From positions 1 to 55,533 of the forward strand of contig CAKTDF010000015.1 in NCBI GenBank assembly GCA_934541115.1: a stretch of DNA of 55,533 nucleotides, read 5' to 3'. Position numbers and translations under genes: made by a program. This stretch comes from an uncultured Eubacteriales bacterium. Its GTDB lineage: Bacteria; Bacillota; Clostridia; Oscillospirales; Acutalibacteraceae. Below the pieces are notes generated by a model. That model searched no databases, was not told the DNA's origin, and saw only the letters and a list, made by a program, of their open reading frames with translations. Shown piece by piece: positions 31,865 to 40,692 of the stretch; the stretch's first letter is position 1; each line of letters starts with the position of its first letter.

Positions 31865-33367
31865 TTAATATTTTCTTGAGAGTGAAGCCTCGGCTTCTTC
31901 TCTTGTAATCTTGCCTGTGTTGCAGTCAGCCATAACCTGAACGTCCTTGTCGGTCATCTTGTATCTCGTCCATATGAGGTACGCAATGAGATATCCGATT
32001 GCCGGAATTATAACATAGAGGAACCAAAGGCTGCCAAGAGCACGGTCACTCTGCGTTATTCCGCTTTTTGCAAGATCTTCAAAGTTCTCTGCATTGGGAA
32101 CATCTTTCCAATCTACAAATTTAAGACCGAAGAAGAAAATAACCAGTGCGCTTGAAATTGCGGCGGTAAGTTTGACCATGAAAGTCTGAATAGAGAATGT
32201 GATTCCCTTTGCATCAACGCCTGTCTTGTAAAGTCCGTATTCCGCGCAGTCCGGAGTAAACATAAACAGCATTACACCGACGGCAGACATCGGAACAGAG
32301 CGCAGAACAGTTGCAATAATGAACCATGCAAGGCTCTTATAGCCCGGAATGTACATAACAACGCTCATAACGATTGCAAGAAGCGTACAGATTCTGAACA
32401 GTTTCATCTTATCCATCTTTTTGCAAAGCTGCGGAACAATGAGAGCCGCAACAAGCGACGGAGCAATGCTGCACGCCTGAGCAACAAGCGAAATGATTGA
32501 ATCGTTATACAAATAGAACGCAACGTAAAGGTTCAGCTGAGCGGCAACGTTTGCGCTTGAATAAAACAGATAGCCGAAATAATAAATGAGCAGATATTTG
32601 TTGCTGAACAGATAACGGAACATACTTCCGACGGTAAAGTTCTCGTCCTGCTCGCCGACATATCTTTCCTCAAGTCTTGAACATGCGGGGATCATCGTCA
32701 AAATTGCAAACACTGCGCAGACAATTGCAACCACCGTATAACTGAGACCGATCTTTTCACTCGGAAGGATCGAAGCGGCTATGATCGCAACACCCGAACC
32801 GACGCCCGACCAAATGCTCTTGTATGAAAGCAGGCTTGTTCTTTCCTCAAGGTTTTCGCTCATTGCGGTAACTATGCCGAAAATCGGCACGTCGCAAAGG
32901 GTGTATGCGGTATCCCAAAGCAGGTATGCCACTGCGAGCCAAACAAGCTTGACGTTGGTTGAAAGACCTGTGGGTATTGCAAAAAGAAGAATCGTTGTCA
33001 GCGGAATGAACACAAGAGAAATCTTGAGCCACGGAACAAACTTCTTTCCGCTTTTAAAGCGTATCTTATCAAAAATCACGCCGAAAATAACATCGTTGAC
33101 TGCGTCCCAAAGCTTGACAACAAGCATTACGCCGGCGGTCAAAGCCTTGACCTTTGCCTTTGCGTCAACACCAACTGATTCTGTTGCAAAAACGAGCAGC
33201 AGATATGTAGTCAAGAACGTTGAAACGAGGTTGTAAATTGCGTTCTGACCGGCAAAGTAAAGGTAATAGCTGAGCCTCTCCTTTGGATTGGTCGCCCAAC
33301 CTTTCGGCGTCACCATCAGTTTTTTTCCAAGCAGCGAGGAAGACGGTTTTTCTGTTTTCTGTTTCAT
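31865..33367 (-). CDS. GPH-family sugar:cation symporter (MFS)
   Basis: 500 residues from ATG 33367 with AAGGAG upstream; the longer frame to 33409 has no site. Twelve membrane segments and the GPH signature 'LWDAVNDVIFGVIFDKIRF'. The N-terminal cytoplasmic stretch 'KGWATNPKERLSYYLYFAGQ' is typical of clostridial members. It is clearly a paralogue of the gene at 30150 rather than a recent copy, since the sequences differ throughout. Confidence 0.9.
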   Translation of the reverse strand: MKQKTEKPSSSLLGKKLMVTPKGWATNPKERLSYYLYFAGQNAIYNLVSTFLTTYLLLVFATESVGVDAKAKVKALTAGVMLVVKLWDAVNDVIFGVIFDKIRFKSGKKFVPWLKISLVFIPLTTILLFAIPTGLSTNVKLVWLAVAYLLWDTAYTLCDVPIFGIVTAMSENLEERTSLLSYKSIWSGVGSGVAIIAASILPSEKIGLSYTVVAIVCAVFAILTMIPACSRLEERYVGEQDENFTVGSMFRYLFSNKYLLIYYFGYLFYSSANVAAQLNLYVAFYLYNDSIISLVAQACSIAPSLVAALIVPQLCKKMDKMKLFRICTLLAIVMSVVMYIPGYKSLAWFIIATVLRSVPMSAVGVMLFMFTPDCAEYGLYKTGVDAKGITFSIQTFMVKLTAAISSALVIFFFGLKFVDWKDVPNAENFEDLAKSGITQSDRALGSLWFLYVIIPAIGYLIAYLIWTRYKMTDKDVQVMADCNTGKITREEAEASLSRKY

Positions 33368-33424
33368 AATCTTCTCCTTGTTATATTTGCCGCCGCACCG
33401 ATAAAGCACGGCGGCTTATTTTAC

Positions 33425-34831
33425 TTACTTGCTCTCAAAGAACACCTTGCAGGCTTCATATGTGCTGTATACGTCAGCCTTTGAAACCACCTCAAACGGT
33501 GCATGCATTGAAAGAACGGGTACGCCGAGGTCAACAACATCAACGTTGAGGTTGGCAACGAACATGGCAACGGTTCCTCCGCCGCCCTCATCAACCTTGC
33601 CCATCTCTCCGGTCTGCCAGCAGACATGAGCACCGTTGAGGATTCTTCTGACCTTGCCGACAAATTCCGCGTGTGCGTCTGAGGTTCCGCTCTTGCCTCT
33701 TGCGCCGGTGTACTTTGTAACAACTACGCCGTGGTTAAGAAAAGCCGCGTTGTTTTTGTCGTGTACCGAGGGGAAAGTAGGATCAAAGCAGGCATTTACA
33801 TCAGCGGAAAGACATTCGCTCATTGAAAGAACGTGCCTGCCCTCCATGCCCTCTGCTTTTGCAAGGTCGGCAACAAAATATTTGAGAAAAGCCGAATTGA
33901 GACCGGTGTTTCCGTCAGAGCCTATTTCCTCCTTGTCAGCGAGCACCATGAGAGCGGTGTGCTCCGGCACTTCTGCGTCAAAAAGAGCGGTAAAACCGGG
34001 ATATGCGCAAACTCTGTCATCGTGACCGTAGCCGCCGATCATGCTTCTGTCAAATCCAATGTCACAAACGGGGAACGCCGGAACAAGTTCAAGCTCTGCC
34101 GAGATAAAGTCTTCTTCCGTAATTTTATATTTTTCATGCAAAAGAGAGAGAACGTTGGCTTTGACGCTTTCGCTGCTCTTGTCCTGTTTGAACGGTCTTG
34201 AACCGATAAGAATATTGAGCTCCTCGCCTCTTACGCCGTCCGAAAGAGTGCGTTTTGACTGCTCCTTTGCAAGGTGAGGCAAAAGATCGGTGATAACAAA
34301 CTTGGGCTCTCCCTCTTTTTCACCGAGAGAAACGGTAACCTCTTCCCCGTCACTTTTTACGATAACGCCGTGGAGCGAAAGCGGAATGGCAGTCCACTGA
34401 TATTTTCTCAGTCCGCCGTAGTAATGCGTTTTGAAATAAGCGATCTCGCTGTCCTCATAAATCGGAGTCGGTTTGAGGTCAAGGCGCGGTGAGTCAATGT
34501 GAGAAGCAACTATCTTCACGCCCTGCGAAGCGCCTTTTTTGCCCATTACGGCGAGAATAAGAGCCTTTCCTCTGTTGTTGAGATAAACTCTGTCGCCGGC
34601 TTTGTATTGTTTGTTTCTGTCATAAGGAACAAAACCGCGGCTTTCCGCGAGGGCAACAATGGCTTTATTGCATTCTCTTTCGGTTTTTGCAGAGTTCAAA
34701 AAAGCCTTGTAGCTTTCGCAGAAGTCATCTGCTTTCTTTACTTCTTCTTCGGTCTTTGAAAAAGAATAGTGCTCTCTTTTGAGGAAGAGCTCGTCCTTGA
34801 TGGAATCAAGTTCTGTTTTTTCCTCTTTCAT
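33425..34831 (-). CDS. M18-family aminopeptidase
   Basis: 468 residues, full length for M18 zinc aminopeptidases. Metal ligands are in 'KIVASHIDSPRLDLKP' (His-x-Asp), 'VLADKEEIGSDG' (Glu-Glu) and 'SDAHAEFVG', with a C-terminal His in 'VPVLSMHAPFEV'. It removes N-terminal acidic or neutral residues from peptides in the cytoplasm; the oligomer is usually a dodecamer. AAAGGAGG start, monocistronic. Between its start and 35000 I see nothing but a short AT-rich spacer. Confidence 0.93.
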   Translation of the reverse strand: MKEEKTELDSIKDELFLKREHYSFSKTEEEVKKADDFCESYKAFLNSAKTERECNKAIVALAESRGFVPYDRNKQYKAGDRVYLNNRGKALILAVMGKKGASQGVKIVASHIDSPRLDLKPTPIYEDSEIAYFKTHYYGGLRKYQWTAIPLSLHGVIVKSDGEEVTVSLGEKEGEPKFVITDLLPHLAKEQSKRTLSDGVRGEELNILIGSRPFKQDKSSESVKANVLSLLHEKYKITEEDFISAELELVPAFPVCDIGFDRSMIGGYGHDDRVCAYPGFTALFDAEVPEHTALMVLADKEEIGSDGNTGLNSAFLKYFVADLAKAEGMEGRHVLSMSECLSADVNACFDPTFPSVHDKNNAAFLNHGVVVTKYTGARGKSGTSDAHAEFVGKVRRILNGAHVCWQTGEMGKVDEGGGGTVAMFVANLNVDVVDLGVPVLSMHAPFEVVSKADVYSTYEACKVFFESK

Positions 34832-34999
34832 ATAAAATCCTCCTTTTCGCTGTCAGATAACCTCCGATCGACTGATAAACGCAAGCCTTAACGGTAAATT
34901 TTCCGTTGCACCGCACAATTTGTCCTGTGCAATTTCACAAAAAATTTCCGCACCGATATCTGCATTTTCGGGTTAATCATCGGTCACCAAAAAACAGCG

Positions 35000-35599
35000 T
35001 CAATAATATAATTTTTGATATATTTCCTTAGTTTTCATAACGTTGTCAACATAGTACTTCGTTGATGAAAACGGAATATCCGAAAGTGTTTTGCCGTCGG
35101 ACGAATACCTTTCGTCTTTCAGCCATTTTTTAACATTGTTCGGTCCGGCATGATAAGCCGCAACAGCCTCCCGCTCGGTTCCGAACTGCTCAATGAACAT
35201 TGAATACAGCAAGCAACCGTATTTTATCGATATCTCAGGTTCAAAGAGCTTTTCCTCGGGGATATCCTCACCTGTTTTTGTTTTTAGCCATGCAAAAGTA
35301 TCCGGCATGATCTGCATAAGTCCCATTGCTCCGGCAGAGGAGACCGCGTCCGGTTGAAAATCGCTTTCGCATTTTATCACGGCAAAAACAAACGACTCTT
35401 CCAAATTATTTTCTTTGGACTCTATTTTGACAGTTTTCTCGTATTTGAGCGGATATAATGACTTTTGCAGTGATGAACTTCCACGGTTAATAAGTATCAC
35501 AGCCGCAGCAGCCGCAAGAATAACAAGTGTCAAAACGGCAAGCGAGCCGATTCGCTTTTCTTTTTTCTTTTTCTTTGAAAGCTGCTTTTTCTCTGTCAC
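35000..35599 (-). CDS. Membrane-anchored lytic transglycosylase (SLT family)
   Basis: 199 residues from GTG 35599, overlapping coaE by four bases (GTGA). A Lys-rich cytoplasmic tail is followed by one membrane segment (about 20-36), then the SLT domain: 'FAVIKCESDFQPDAVSSAGA' with catalytic Glu77, 'GLMQIMPDTFAWL' and 'AVAAYHAGPNNVKKWL'. It cleaves peptidoglycan glycan strands with formation of 1,6-anhydromuramic ends. It is last in a five-gene operon beginning with the DUF951 gene. Confidence 0.92.
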   Translation of the reverse strand: MTEKKQLSKKKKKEKRIGSLAVLTLVILAAAAAVILINRGSSSLQKSLYPLKYEKTVKIESKENNLEESFVFAVIKCESDFQPDAVSSAGAMGLMQIMPDTFAWLKTKTGEDIPEEKLFEPEISIKYGCLLYSMFIEQFGTEREAVAAYHAGPNNVKKWLKDERYSSDGKTLSDIPFSSTKYYVDNVMKTKEIYQKLYY

Positions 35600-36186
35600 G
35601 CCGTCACCTCTTTCAAAAAGTCTTCCGCCTCGGCTTGAACCTCATACGGCGGATAGTTTCTTATTATTATATCTGCATTTTTTTTGTAATATTCTTCGTC
35701 TTTCTGCGCCTCCATGCGGCGCAACGCCTCACGGCGTGTTATTCCGTCACGTAAAAGAATACGCTCAAGGCGGATTTCCTTTGGGCAGATAACGGCAATA
35801 ACTTTTTCGCAAAGTACCCTTGACGGACTTTCAAGCAAAGCCGCCGCGTCAATGAGCGCAAAGCGATAACCCGCTTTCTTCCCTCTTTCAAGTTCTTTTT
35901 TGAAAACAGCGTCAATATAAGGGTGTGTGACCGCATTGAGAAGAGCGGTATTCTCTTTTGAAGAAAACGCCCTTTCGGCAAGCTTTTTGCGGTTAAGAGA
36001 GCCGTCCTCAAAAAGGATATCATCGCCAAAACATGCACAAAGCTCACAAAGTGCCGGCGACCCGTTTTCCGTAACACGGCGCGCGACCTTATCACCGTCT
36101 ATGACAAAAAAGCCTCTTTGTGCAAGATACAACGCCACCGTACTTTTTCCCACACCCGTTTGCCCGGTCAGACCGAACACTCTCAT
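35596..36186 (-). CDS. coaE: Dephospho-CoA kinase
   Basis: 196 residues. P-loop 'GLTGQTGVGKST' at the N-terminus, then 'FVIDGDKVARRV' and the lid region 'RLERILLRDGITRREALRRM'. It catalyses the last step of CoA synthesis. GAGGTGA precedes the ATG; it lies nine bases after the Sua5 gene. Confidence 0.95.
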   Translation of the reverse strand: MRVFGLTGQTGVGKSTVALYLAQRGFFVIDGDKVARRVTENGSPALCELCACFGDDILFEDGSLNRKKLAERAFSSKENTALLNAVTHPYIDAVFKKELERGKKAGYRFALIDAAALLESPSRVLCEKVIAVICPKEIRLERILLRDGITRREALRRMEAQKDEEYYKKNADIIIRNYPPYEVQAEAEDFLKEVTA

Positions 36187-36195
36187 TATTTCACC

Positions 36196-37221
36196 TCAAA
36201 GCTCAATTATATTGAAAGCTGCGGCACGAACAAGCCGATTGAAAACGGCAAGACCCACGCCATCCCTTTCCGGAAAGCGCGCAAAAGCGTTCTTCGCACC
36301 CGTTTCGTCAACCTTTCTCAGTGCGTCAAAAATTCCGTGCGCCTGAGATGAACCGTCATGGGCTTTTCCGTATTCAATGAACGGAACCGAAAGCTCCTTT
36401 CCCTCTCCGTCAAAAACAAGGGCAACGGTACTCTCCTTGTTCTGTGTTTCAAGGAACGCTTTGAATTTTTCAAAGCTGCCTTTAACTATTGTTACCTTTG
36501 CGTTCGGTGAATAATGCTTATACTTCATGCCGGGAGAAGCAGCGACCGCACCCTCGGCGAGCTTTTCAAAAACGGCAGGGTCAACCTCAACCTCACCGAG
36601 AACCTCCGTCAGCATTTCAACCGATATTCCGCCCGGACGCAGCACGCGCGGCACCTCACAGTCAAGCGTAATTACCGTTGATTCAACGCCGACCGAGCAT
36701 TCGCCCGAGTCAATGATGAGCGGAACCTTTCCGTCAAGGTCAACGCGGCAATGCGCCGCCGTTGTCGGACTGGGTTTTCCGGAGGTATTGGCAGACGGAG
36801 CCGCAAGCGGAACTCCGGCAGCCGAAATAATTGCTCTTGCAATCGGGTGCAGCGGCATACGAACGCCGACCGTGTCAAGATTTCCGCTTGTACAAAGCGG
36901 AATAAGATCGCTTTTTTTGAGTATTATCGTCAACGGTCCGGGCCAAAAAGCTTTTGCAAGCTTCAAAGCATTTTCCGGTATTTTCTCAACAAGAGCATTC
37001 CACTGAGAAAGCTCACTTATATGGACGATGAGCGGATTATCGGAGGGCCTGCCCTTGGCTTTAAAAATCTTCGCAACCGCGGATTCATCAAAAGCGTTCG
37101 CCGCAAGACCGTAAACGGTCTCAGTAGGAATTGCAACAACCTCGCCTTTTTTCAAAAGCCGGGCTGCCTCAAAAACGCCCTCATCGTTTTCGTGTTCAAC
37201 TTTTATAACTTTTGTTTCCAT
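36196..37221 (-). CDS. L-threonylcarbamoyladenylate synthase (Sua5/YwlC)
   Basis: 342 residues from ATG 37221. The frame also has an ATG at 37245 that overlaps the prfA stop; family alignment favours 'METKVIKV' as the start. YrdC domain at about 10-200 ('RLLKKGEVVAIPTETVYGLA', 'IFKAKGRPSDNPLIVHI', 'PSANTSGKPSPTTA') and a C-terminal Sua5 domain from ~215 ('SPGMKYKHYSPNAKVTIVKG'). It makes the threonylcarbamoyl-AMP used for the t6A modification of tRNAs that read ANN codons. In the prfA operon, as in many Firmicutes. Confidence 0.93.
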   Translation of the reverse strand: METKVIKVEHENDEGVFEAARLLKKGEVVAIPTETVYGLAANAFDESAVAKIFKAKGRPSDNPLIVHISELSQWNALVEKIPENALKLAKAFWPGPLTIILKKSDLIPLCTSGNLDTVGVRMPLHPIARAIISAAGVPLAAPSANTSGKPSPTTAAHCRVDLDGKVPLIIDSGECSVGVESTVITLDCEVPRVLRPGGISVEMLTEVLGEVEVDPAVFEKLAEGAVAASPGMKYKHYSPNAKVTIVKGSFEKFKAFLETQNKESTVALVFDGEGKELSVPFIEYGKAHDGSSQAHGIFDALRKVDETGAKNAFARFPERDGVGLAVFNRLVRAAAFNIIEL

Positions 37222-37241
37222 TTTTATAACACTTTCAAAAC

Positions 37242-38318
37242 TCATTGTTCGTTTTGTTCCGTCAGTTTTCTTGCAGTGTCGGCAGTGATGAGCGCGTCAA
37301 TCACCTCGTCCATATCGCCGTTTAAAAACTGTTCAAGCTTGTATATCGTCAGACCTATTCGGTGATCGGTAACACGACCCTGCGGATAATTGTATGTGCG
37401 TATTCTCTCGCTCCTGTCGCCGGTGCCAACCTGACTTTTGCGCTCGTCCGCAATTGAGGACTGCTGCTTTTTTCTCTCCGCTTCAAGAATCCTTGAACGG
37501 AGAACGCGCATTGCCTTTTCACGGTTCTTGTGCTGACTTCTCTCGTCCTGACATTCGGCAACAATGCCCGTCGGAATATGCGTGATCCTTATAGCGGACT
37601 CGGTTTTGTTGATATGCTGTCCGCCTGCCCCGCCGGAACGGAATGTGTCCACCTGCAGGTCTGCCGGATTGATTTCAATGTCAACCTCCTCTGCCTCGGG
37701 CAGAACGGCAACGGTTGCCGTTGAGGTGTGGATTCTGCCTTGCGACTCGGTTTCTGGCACTCGCTGAACGCGGTGAACGCCGCTTTCAAATTTAAAACGC
37801 GAATATGCTCCCTCGCCGGAAACGGTAAAGCTTATCTCCTTGAAGCCGCCAAGCTCGGTATCGTTGGCATACACAACCTCGATTTTAAAGCCTTTCTTTT
37901 CGGCATACATCGAATACATTCTGAAAAGCACACCTGCAAAAAGCGCGGACTCTTCGCCCCCTGCCCCGCCGCGAATCTCAACAATAACGTTTTTACTGTC
38001 GTTTTCATCACGGGGAAGAAGGAGCACCTTCAGCTCGGAAAGCACTCTTTCCTTTTCCGAAGTCAGGCTTTCAAGCTCCTGCCGCGCCATTTCAAGGAAG
38101 TCGCTGTCCTCGGCACCCTGTTCAAAAATTGACCTTGTGTCCTCCAGCTCGGATTCAATGTTTTTATATTCACGGAATTTTTCAACCACCGGAGAAAGTG
38201 CCTTGTGCTCTTTCATCAGCGCACGGTAGTTTTCCATATCATTCATTACATCACCGCTGCAAAGAGCATTTGAAACCTCTTCAAAACGTTCTTCAACGGC
38301 GCAAAGCTTTTCAAGCAT
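37242..38318 (-). CDS. prfA: Peptide chain release factor 1
   Basis: 358 residues. GGQ motif at 232-234 ('SGGAGGQHINKTESAI') for peptidyl-tRNA hydrolysis, and PxT-type anticodon motif 'PET' at 188-190, which reads UAA/UAG. AAGGAGG before the ATG, overlapping the 3' end of the DUF951 gene by eight bases. The Gln of GGQ would be methylated by PrmC, whose gene is not in this window. Confidence 0.97.
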   Translation of the reverse strand: MLEKLCAVEERFEEVSNALCSGDVMNDMENYRALMKEHKALSPVVEKFREYKNIESELEDTRSIFEQGAEDSDFLEMARQELESLTSEKERVLSELKVLLLPRDENDSKNVIVEIRGGAGGEESALFAGVLFRMYSMYAEKKGFKIEVVYANDTELGGFKEISFTVSGEGAYSRFKFESGVHRVQRVPETESQGRIHTSTATVAVLPEAEEVDIEINPADLQVDTFRSGGAGGQHINKTESAIRITHIPTGIVAECQDERSQHKNREKAMRVLRSRILEAERKKQQSSIADERKSQVGTGDRSERIRTYNYPQGRVTDHRIGLTIYKLEQFLNGDMDEVIDALITADTARKLTEQNEQ

Positions 38319-38505
38319 CGTCTTCCTCCTTATGAAGGATCTTTTTGATGTTCTTTTCCGCCTTGGAGCGCGGAATCATGAACTCCCTGCCGCAGCCGCT
38401 GCATTTTAGCTTGAAATCCATTCCGGAGCGGAGCACGGAAAACTCAAAGCTGCCGCAAGGGTGCTTTTTCTTCATCGTCAAGATATCTCCTACACGGACG
38501 TCCAA
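38311..38505 (-). CDS. DUF951 domain protein
   Basis: 64 residues from TTG 38505 with AAGGGGAAG upstream. 'VGDILTMKKKHPCGSFEFSV', 'LKCSGCGREFMIPRSKAEK' is the DUF951 signature, with Cys residues (CG, CSGCG) that probably bind zinc. The family is widespread in Firmicutes and often next to translation genes, as here with prfA. Its function is not established. Confidence 0.92.
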   Translation of the reverse strand: MDVRVGDILTMKKKHPCGSFEFSVLRSGMDFKLKCSGCGREFMIPRSKAEKNIKKILHKEEDDA

Positions 38506-38582
38506 AATTTTCTTCCCCTTTCATAACGGCATAACATATCAATATATTATATCAACACCGGTCAAAAATATCAATCATTAAA

Positions 38583-38655
38583 CGCCGATAAAATCAATTT
38601 TCGGCGCATATAAATAAAAAAGTCAACGCTTTGCTCCTTCTTTGCGCAGCAAAGC
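38583..38655 (+). promoter_or_regulatory. Leader hairpins before the S1-domain gene
   Basis: Two stems: CGCCGA...TCGGCG (38583-38606) and GCTTTGCT...AGCAAAGC (38628-38635 with 38648-38655). The second ends two bases before the GAAAGGA ribosome binding site, so it could control translation of the gene at 38671, or act as part of a terminator/antiterminator pair. Confidence 0.4.
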
Positions 38656-38670
38656 AGAAAGGATATTACA

Positions 38671-39624
38671 ATGAAAAAGTATTTTACAGAAAACCACCTC
38701 ATCAACACAGCGGAAAACAAAAACGCACTCTCTTCAAAAGCAGCACTCAGAGAAGCCTACATCAGCGGAAAGCTCCTTGAGGCAAGGGCCGTTATGTGCG
38801 ACAAAGAACACAATCTGCACGTTGACCTCGGCGTGATGAAAGGTATTATTCCGCGTTCTCAGGGCGCCCTCGGAATTGATGACGGCTCAGTGCGCGACAT
38901 TGCAATAATCTCACGGGTCAACAAACCCGTTGTTTTCAAAATCACCGGCTTTGAAGAAAACGAAAACGGCGAGACCTATGCCGTTCTCAGCCGCAGAGCC
39001 GTGCAAAAAGAGTGCATGGACGAATATATTTCGCGCCTTGTTCCCGGCTGCATAATAGATGCAGTTGTGACTCATATGGAATCATTCGGTGTTTTTGCCG
39101 ATATCGGCGCCGGAATCAGCGCCCTCATGCCGATAGACAGCATTTCAGTCTCACGCATACCGCACCCCTCGGCGCGCTTTTATACCGGACAAAAAATCAA
39201 AGCCGTTGTCAAAAGTATTGATGAAAACGGCAGAGTAACGCTCAGCTACAAGGAGCTGCTCGGCACATGGGAGGAAAACGCCGCGCTCTTCACCCCCGGC
39301 GAAACCGTTCCGGGAATCGTGCGTTCCGTTGAGCGATACGGAATTTTTGTTGAGCTAAAGCCCAACCTTGCCGGTCTTGCCGAGTATGTCCCGGGCGTTG
39401 TTCCCGGTCAGCATGCAAGCGTTTATATCAAAAATCTCATACCGGAGAGAATGAAAGTCAAGCTCATCATAGTGGACTCCTTTGACGCCTCATATCCAAA
39501 CGAGGAACCGCAGTATTTTATCGGCGGAGACTACATCGACCGCTGGGTATACTCACCAGAAGAATGTGAAAAAACAATAGAAACGGTTTTTTCGTCCTAT
39601 GAGTTGACTCAGAGCGCAATTTGA
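38671..39624 (+). CDS. S1 RNA-binding domain protein (ribosomal protein S1-like)
   Basis: 317 residues. Three S1-like regions: one degenerate domain ('DLGVMKGIIPRSQGALGID'), then S1 domains with 'GCIIDAVVTHMESFGVFADI' (about 125-195) and 'GETVPGIVRSVERYGIFVEL' (about 210-275), each ending in a basic strand. Clostridia lack the six-domain E. coli S1; proteins like this bind mRNA or the ribosome. The last ~45 residues ('PQYFIGGDYIDRWVYSPEE') are a family-specific tail. GAAAGGA start. Confidence 0.88.
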   Translation: MKKYFTENHLINTAENKNALSSKAALREAYISGKLLEARAVMCDKEHNLHVDLGVMKGIIPRSQGALGIDDGSVRDIAIISRVNKPVVFKITGFEENENGETYAVLSRRAVQKECMDEYISRLVPGCIIDAVVTHMESFGVFADIGAGISALMPIDSISVSRIPHPSARFYTGQKIKAVVKSIDENGRVTLSYKELLGTWEENAALFTPGETVPGIVRSVERYGIFVELKPNLAGLAEYVPGVVPGQHASVYIKNLIPERMKVKLIIVDSFDASYPNEEPQYFIGGDYIDRWVYSPEECEKTIETVFSSYELTQSAI

Positions 39625-39686
39625 TATATCATAGTCGTGTAAATAAAGAGTGACCTCATGTCACCCAAAGGAAAGGGACAAAAAAT

Positions 39687-40517
39687 ATGAGTAAAATCAT
39701 TGATAAGTTCAGAAAAAGGAATCACACTCTGCGCTACAGCACGGAACGCGCAGTTCTCGGCGGTCTTTCAAAAATTGCGGCAGATCCGCTCTGTGCTCCG
39801 CCGGACCTTTCAAAGGCAAAACGCGTCCTCTTTGTTCAGCCGCACCCCGACGACAATCAAATTGGCGCAGGCGGAACAATGGCATGGCTTGTTTCGCTCG
39901 GCATTGAGGTTTGGGAGCTGACAGTTCTTGACGACAGATATGCAAATCCCGATTACATCGGAAAAGAAAACGAGGTTGAAACGATCCGTCAGAAAGAGGC
40001 AAAAGCAGCACAGGAATATCTCGGAGTCAAAAATGCCGGATTCCTTGGCTTTGCAGATAAAACCAGAGCAACGGTTGACGAAATTTCCGTTGAAGTTCTC
40101 AAAGTTATCAGAAGGATTCAGCCCGATTATGTTCTCACGGCAGATCCGTCGCTCCTCAACGAGTGTCACTCTGATCACATCAAGGTTGGCACAGCCGTCA
40201 AGTATGCCTGTATGGACAGCCAGTGCAACTTCTATCCGGAATTTGTTGACGGAAAACTGCGCGACGACGCGTGGGCGGTCAAAGGCGTAGGCTTTTATTA
40301 CACCGACAAGCCCAATACTCTCATTGACATAACAGATTTTGAAGAGATGAAGATGGAAAGCATCAAAAAGCATGTTTCTCAGTATGATGCTGCCCTCACG
40401 GCAGGAATCCGCCTTCAGCAGCAGCTCTTTGCCGAGGGTACGCCTTTCAAAGCTGCGGAACCGCTCAGACTTCAAAGCTCGCTGCAGATGCACTGTTTCA
40501 ACCTTCCCGTTGAATAA
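39687..40517 (+). CDS. PIG-L family deacetylase
   Basis: 276 residues. The zinc site is clear: 'QPHPDDNQIGAGGT' (His53, Asp55, Asp56) and 'ECHSDHIKVG' (second His pair near residue 160). Members deacetylate N-acetylglucosaminyl compounds. GAAAGG ribosome binding site. The surrounding genes do not indicate the substrate; it may act on GlcNAc-containing cell-surface sugars or a small thiol. Confidence 0.9.
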   Translation: MSKIIDKFRKRNHTLRYSTERAVLGGLSKIAADPLCAPPDLSKAKRVLFVQPHPDDNQIGAGGTMAWLVSLGIEVWELTVLDDRYANPDYIGKENEVETIRQKEAKAAQEYLGVKNAGFLGFADKTRATVDEISVEVLKVIRRIQPDYVLTADPSLLNECHSDHIKVGTAVKYACMDSQCNFYPEFVDGKLRDDAWAVKGVGFYYTDKPNTLIDITDFEEMKMESIKKHVSQYDAALTAGIRLQQQLFAEGTPFKAAEPLRLQSSLQMHCFNLPVE

Positions 40518-40568
40518 TTTCATATGAAGATTGCGAAAAAGAGCATTGCACATCAAATCTAATCTAAA

Positions 40569-40603
40569 AACAGCTATGTTCCAAAAAGCGGAACATAGCT
40601 GTT
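40569..40603. terminator. Bidirectional terminator
   Basis: AACAGCTATGTTCC / GGAACATAGCTGTT, a 14-bp perfect stem with a 7-base loop. T-rich on both sides (CTTTG on plus, TTTTTAG on minus). It lies between the convergent PIG-L and radical SAM genes. Confidence 0.9.
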
Positions 40604-40692
40604 CTTTGTATAATTCGAGCGGTGCTGTTGTCTGCAAAATGTCAGTGCTGTTACAATGCAGTCGCCGCAAAGGTGCGTCAGATTTTGAAGTT

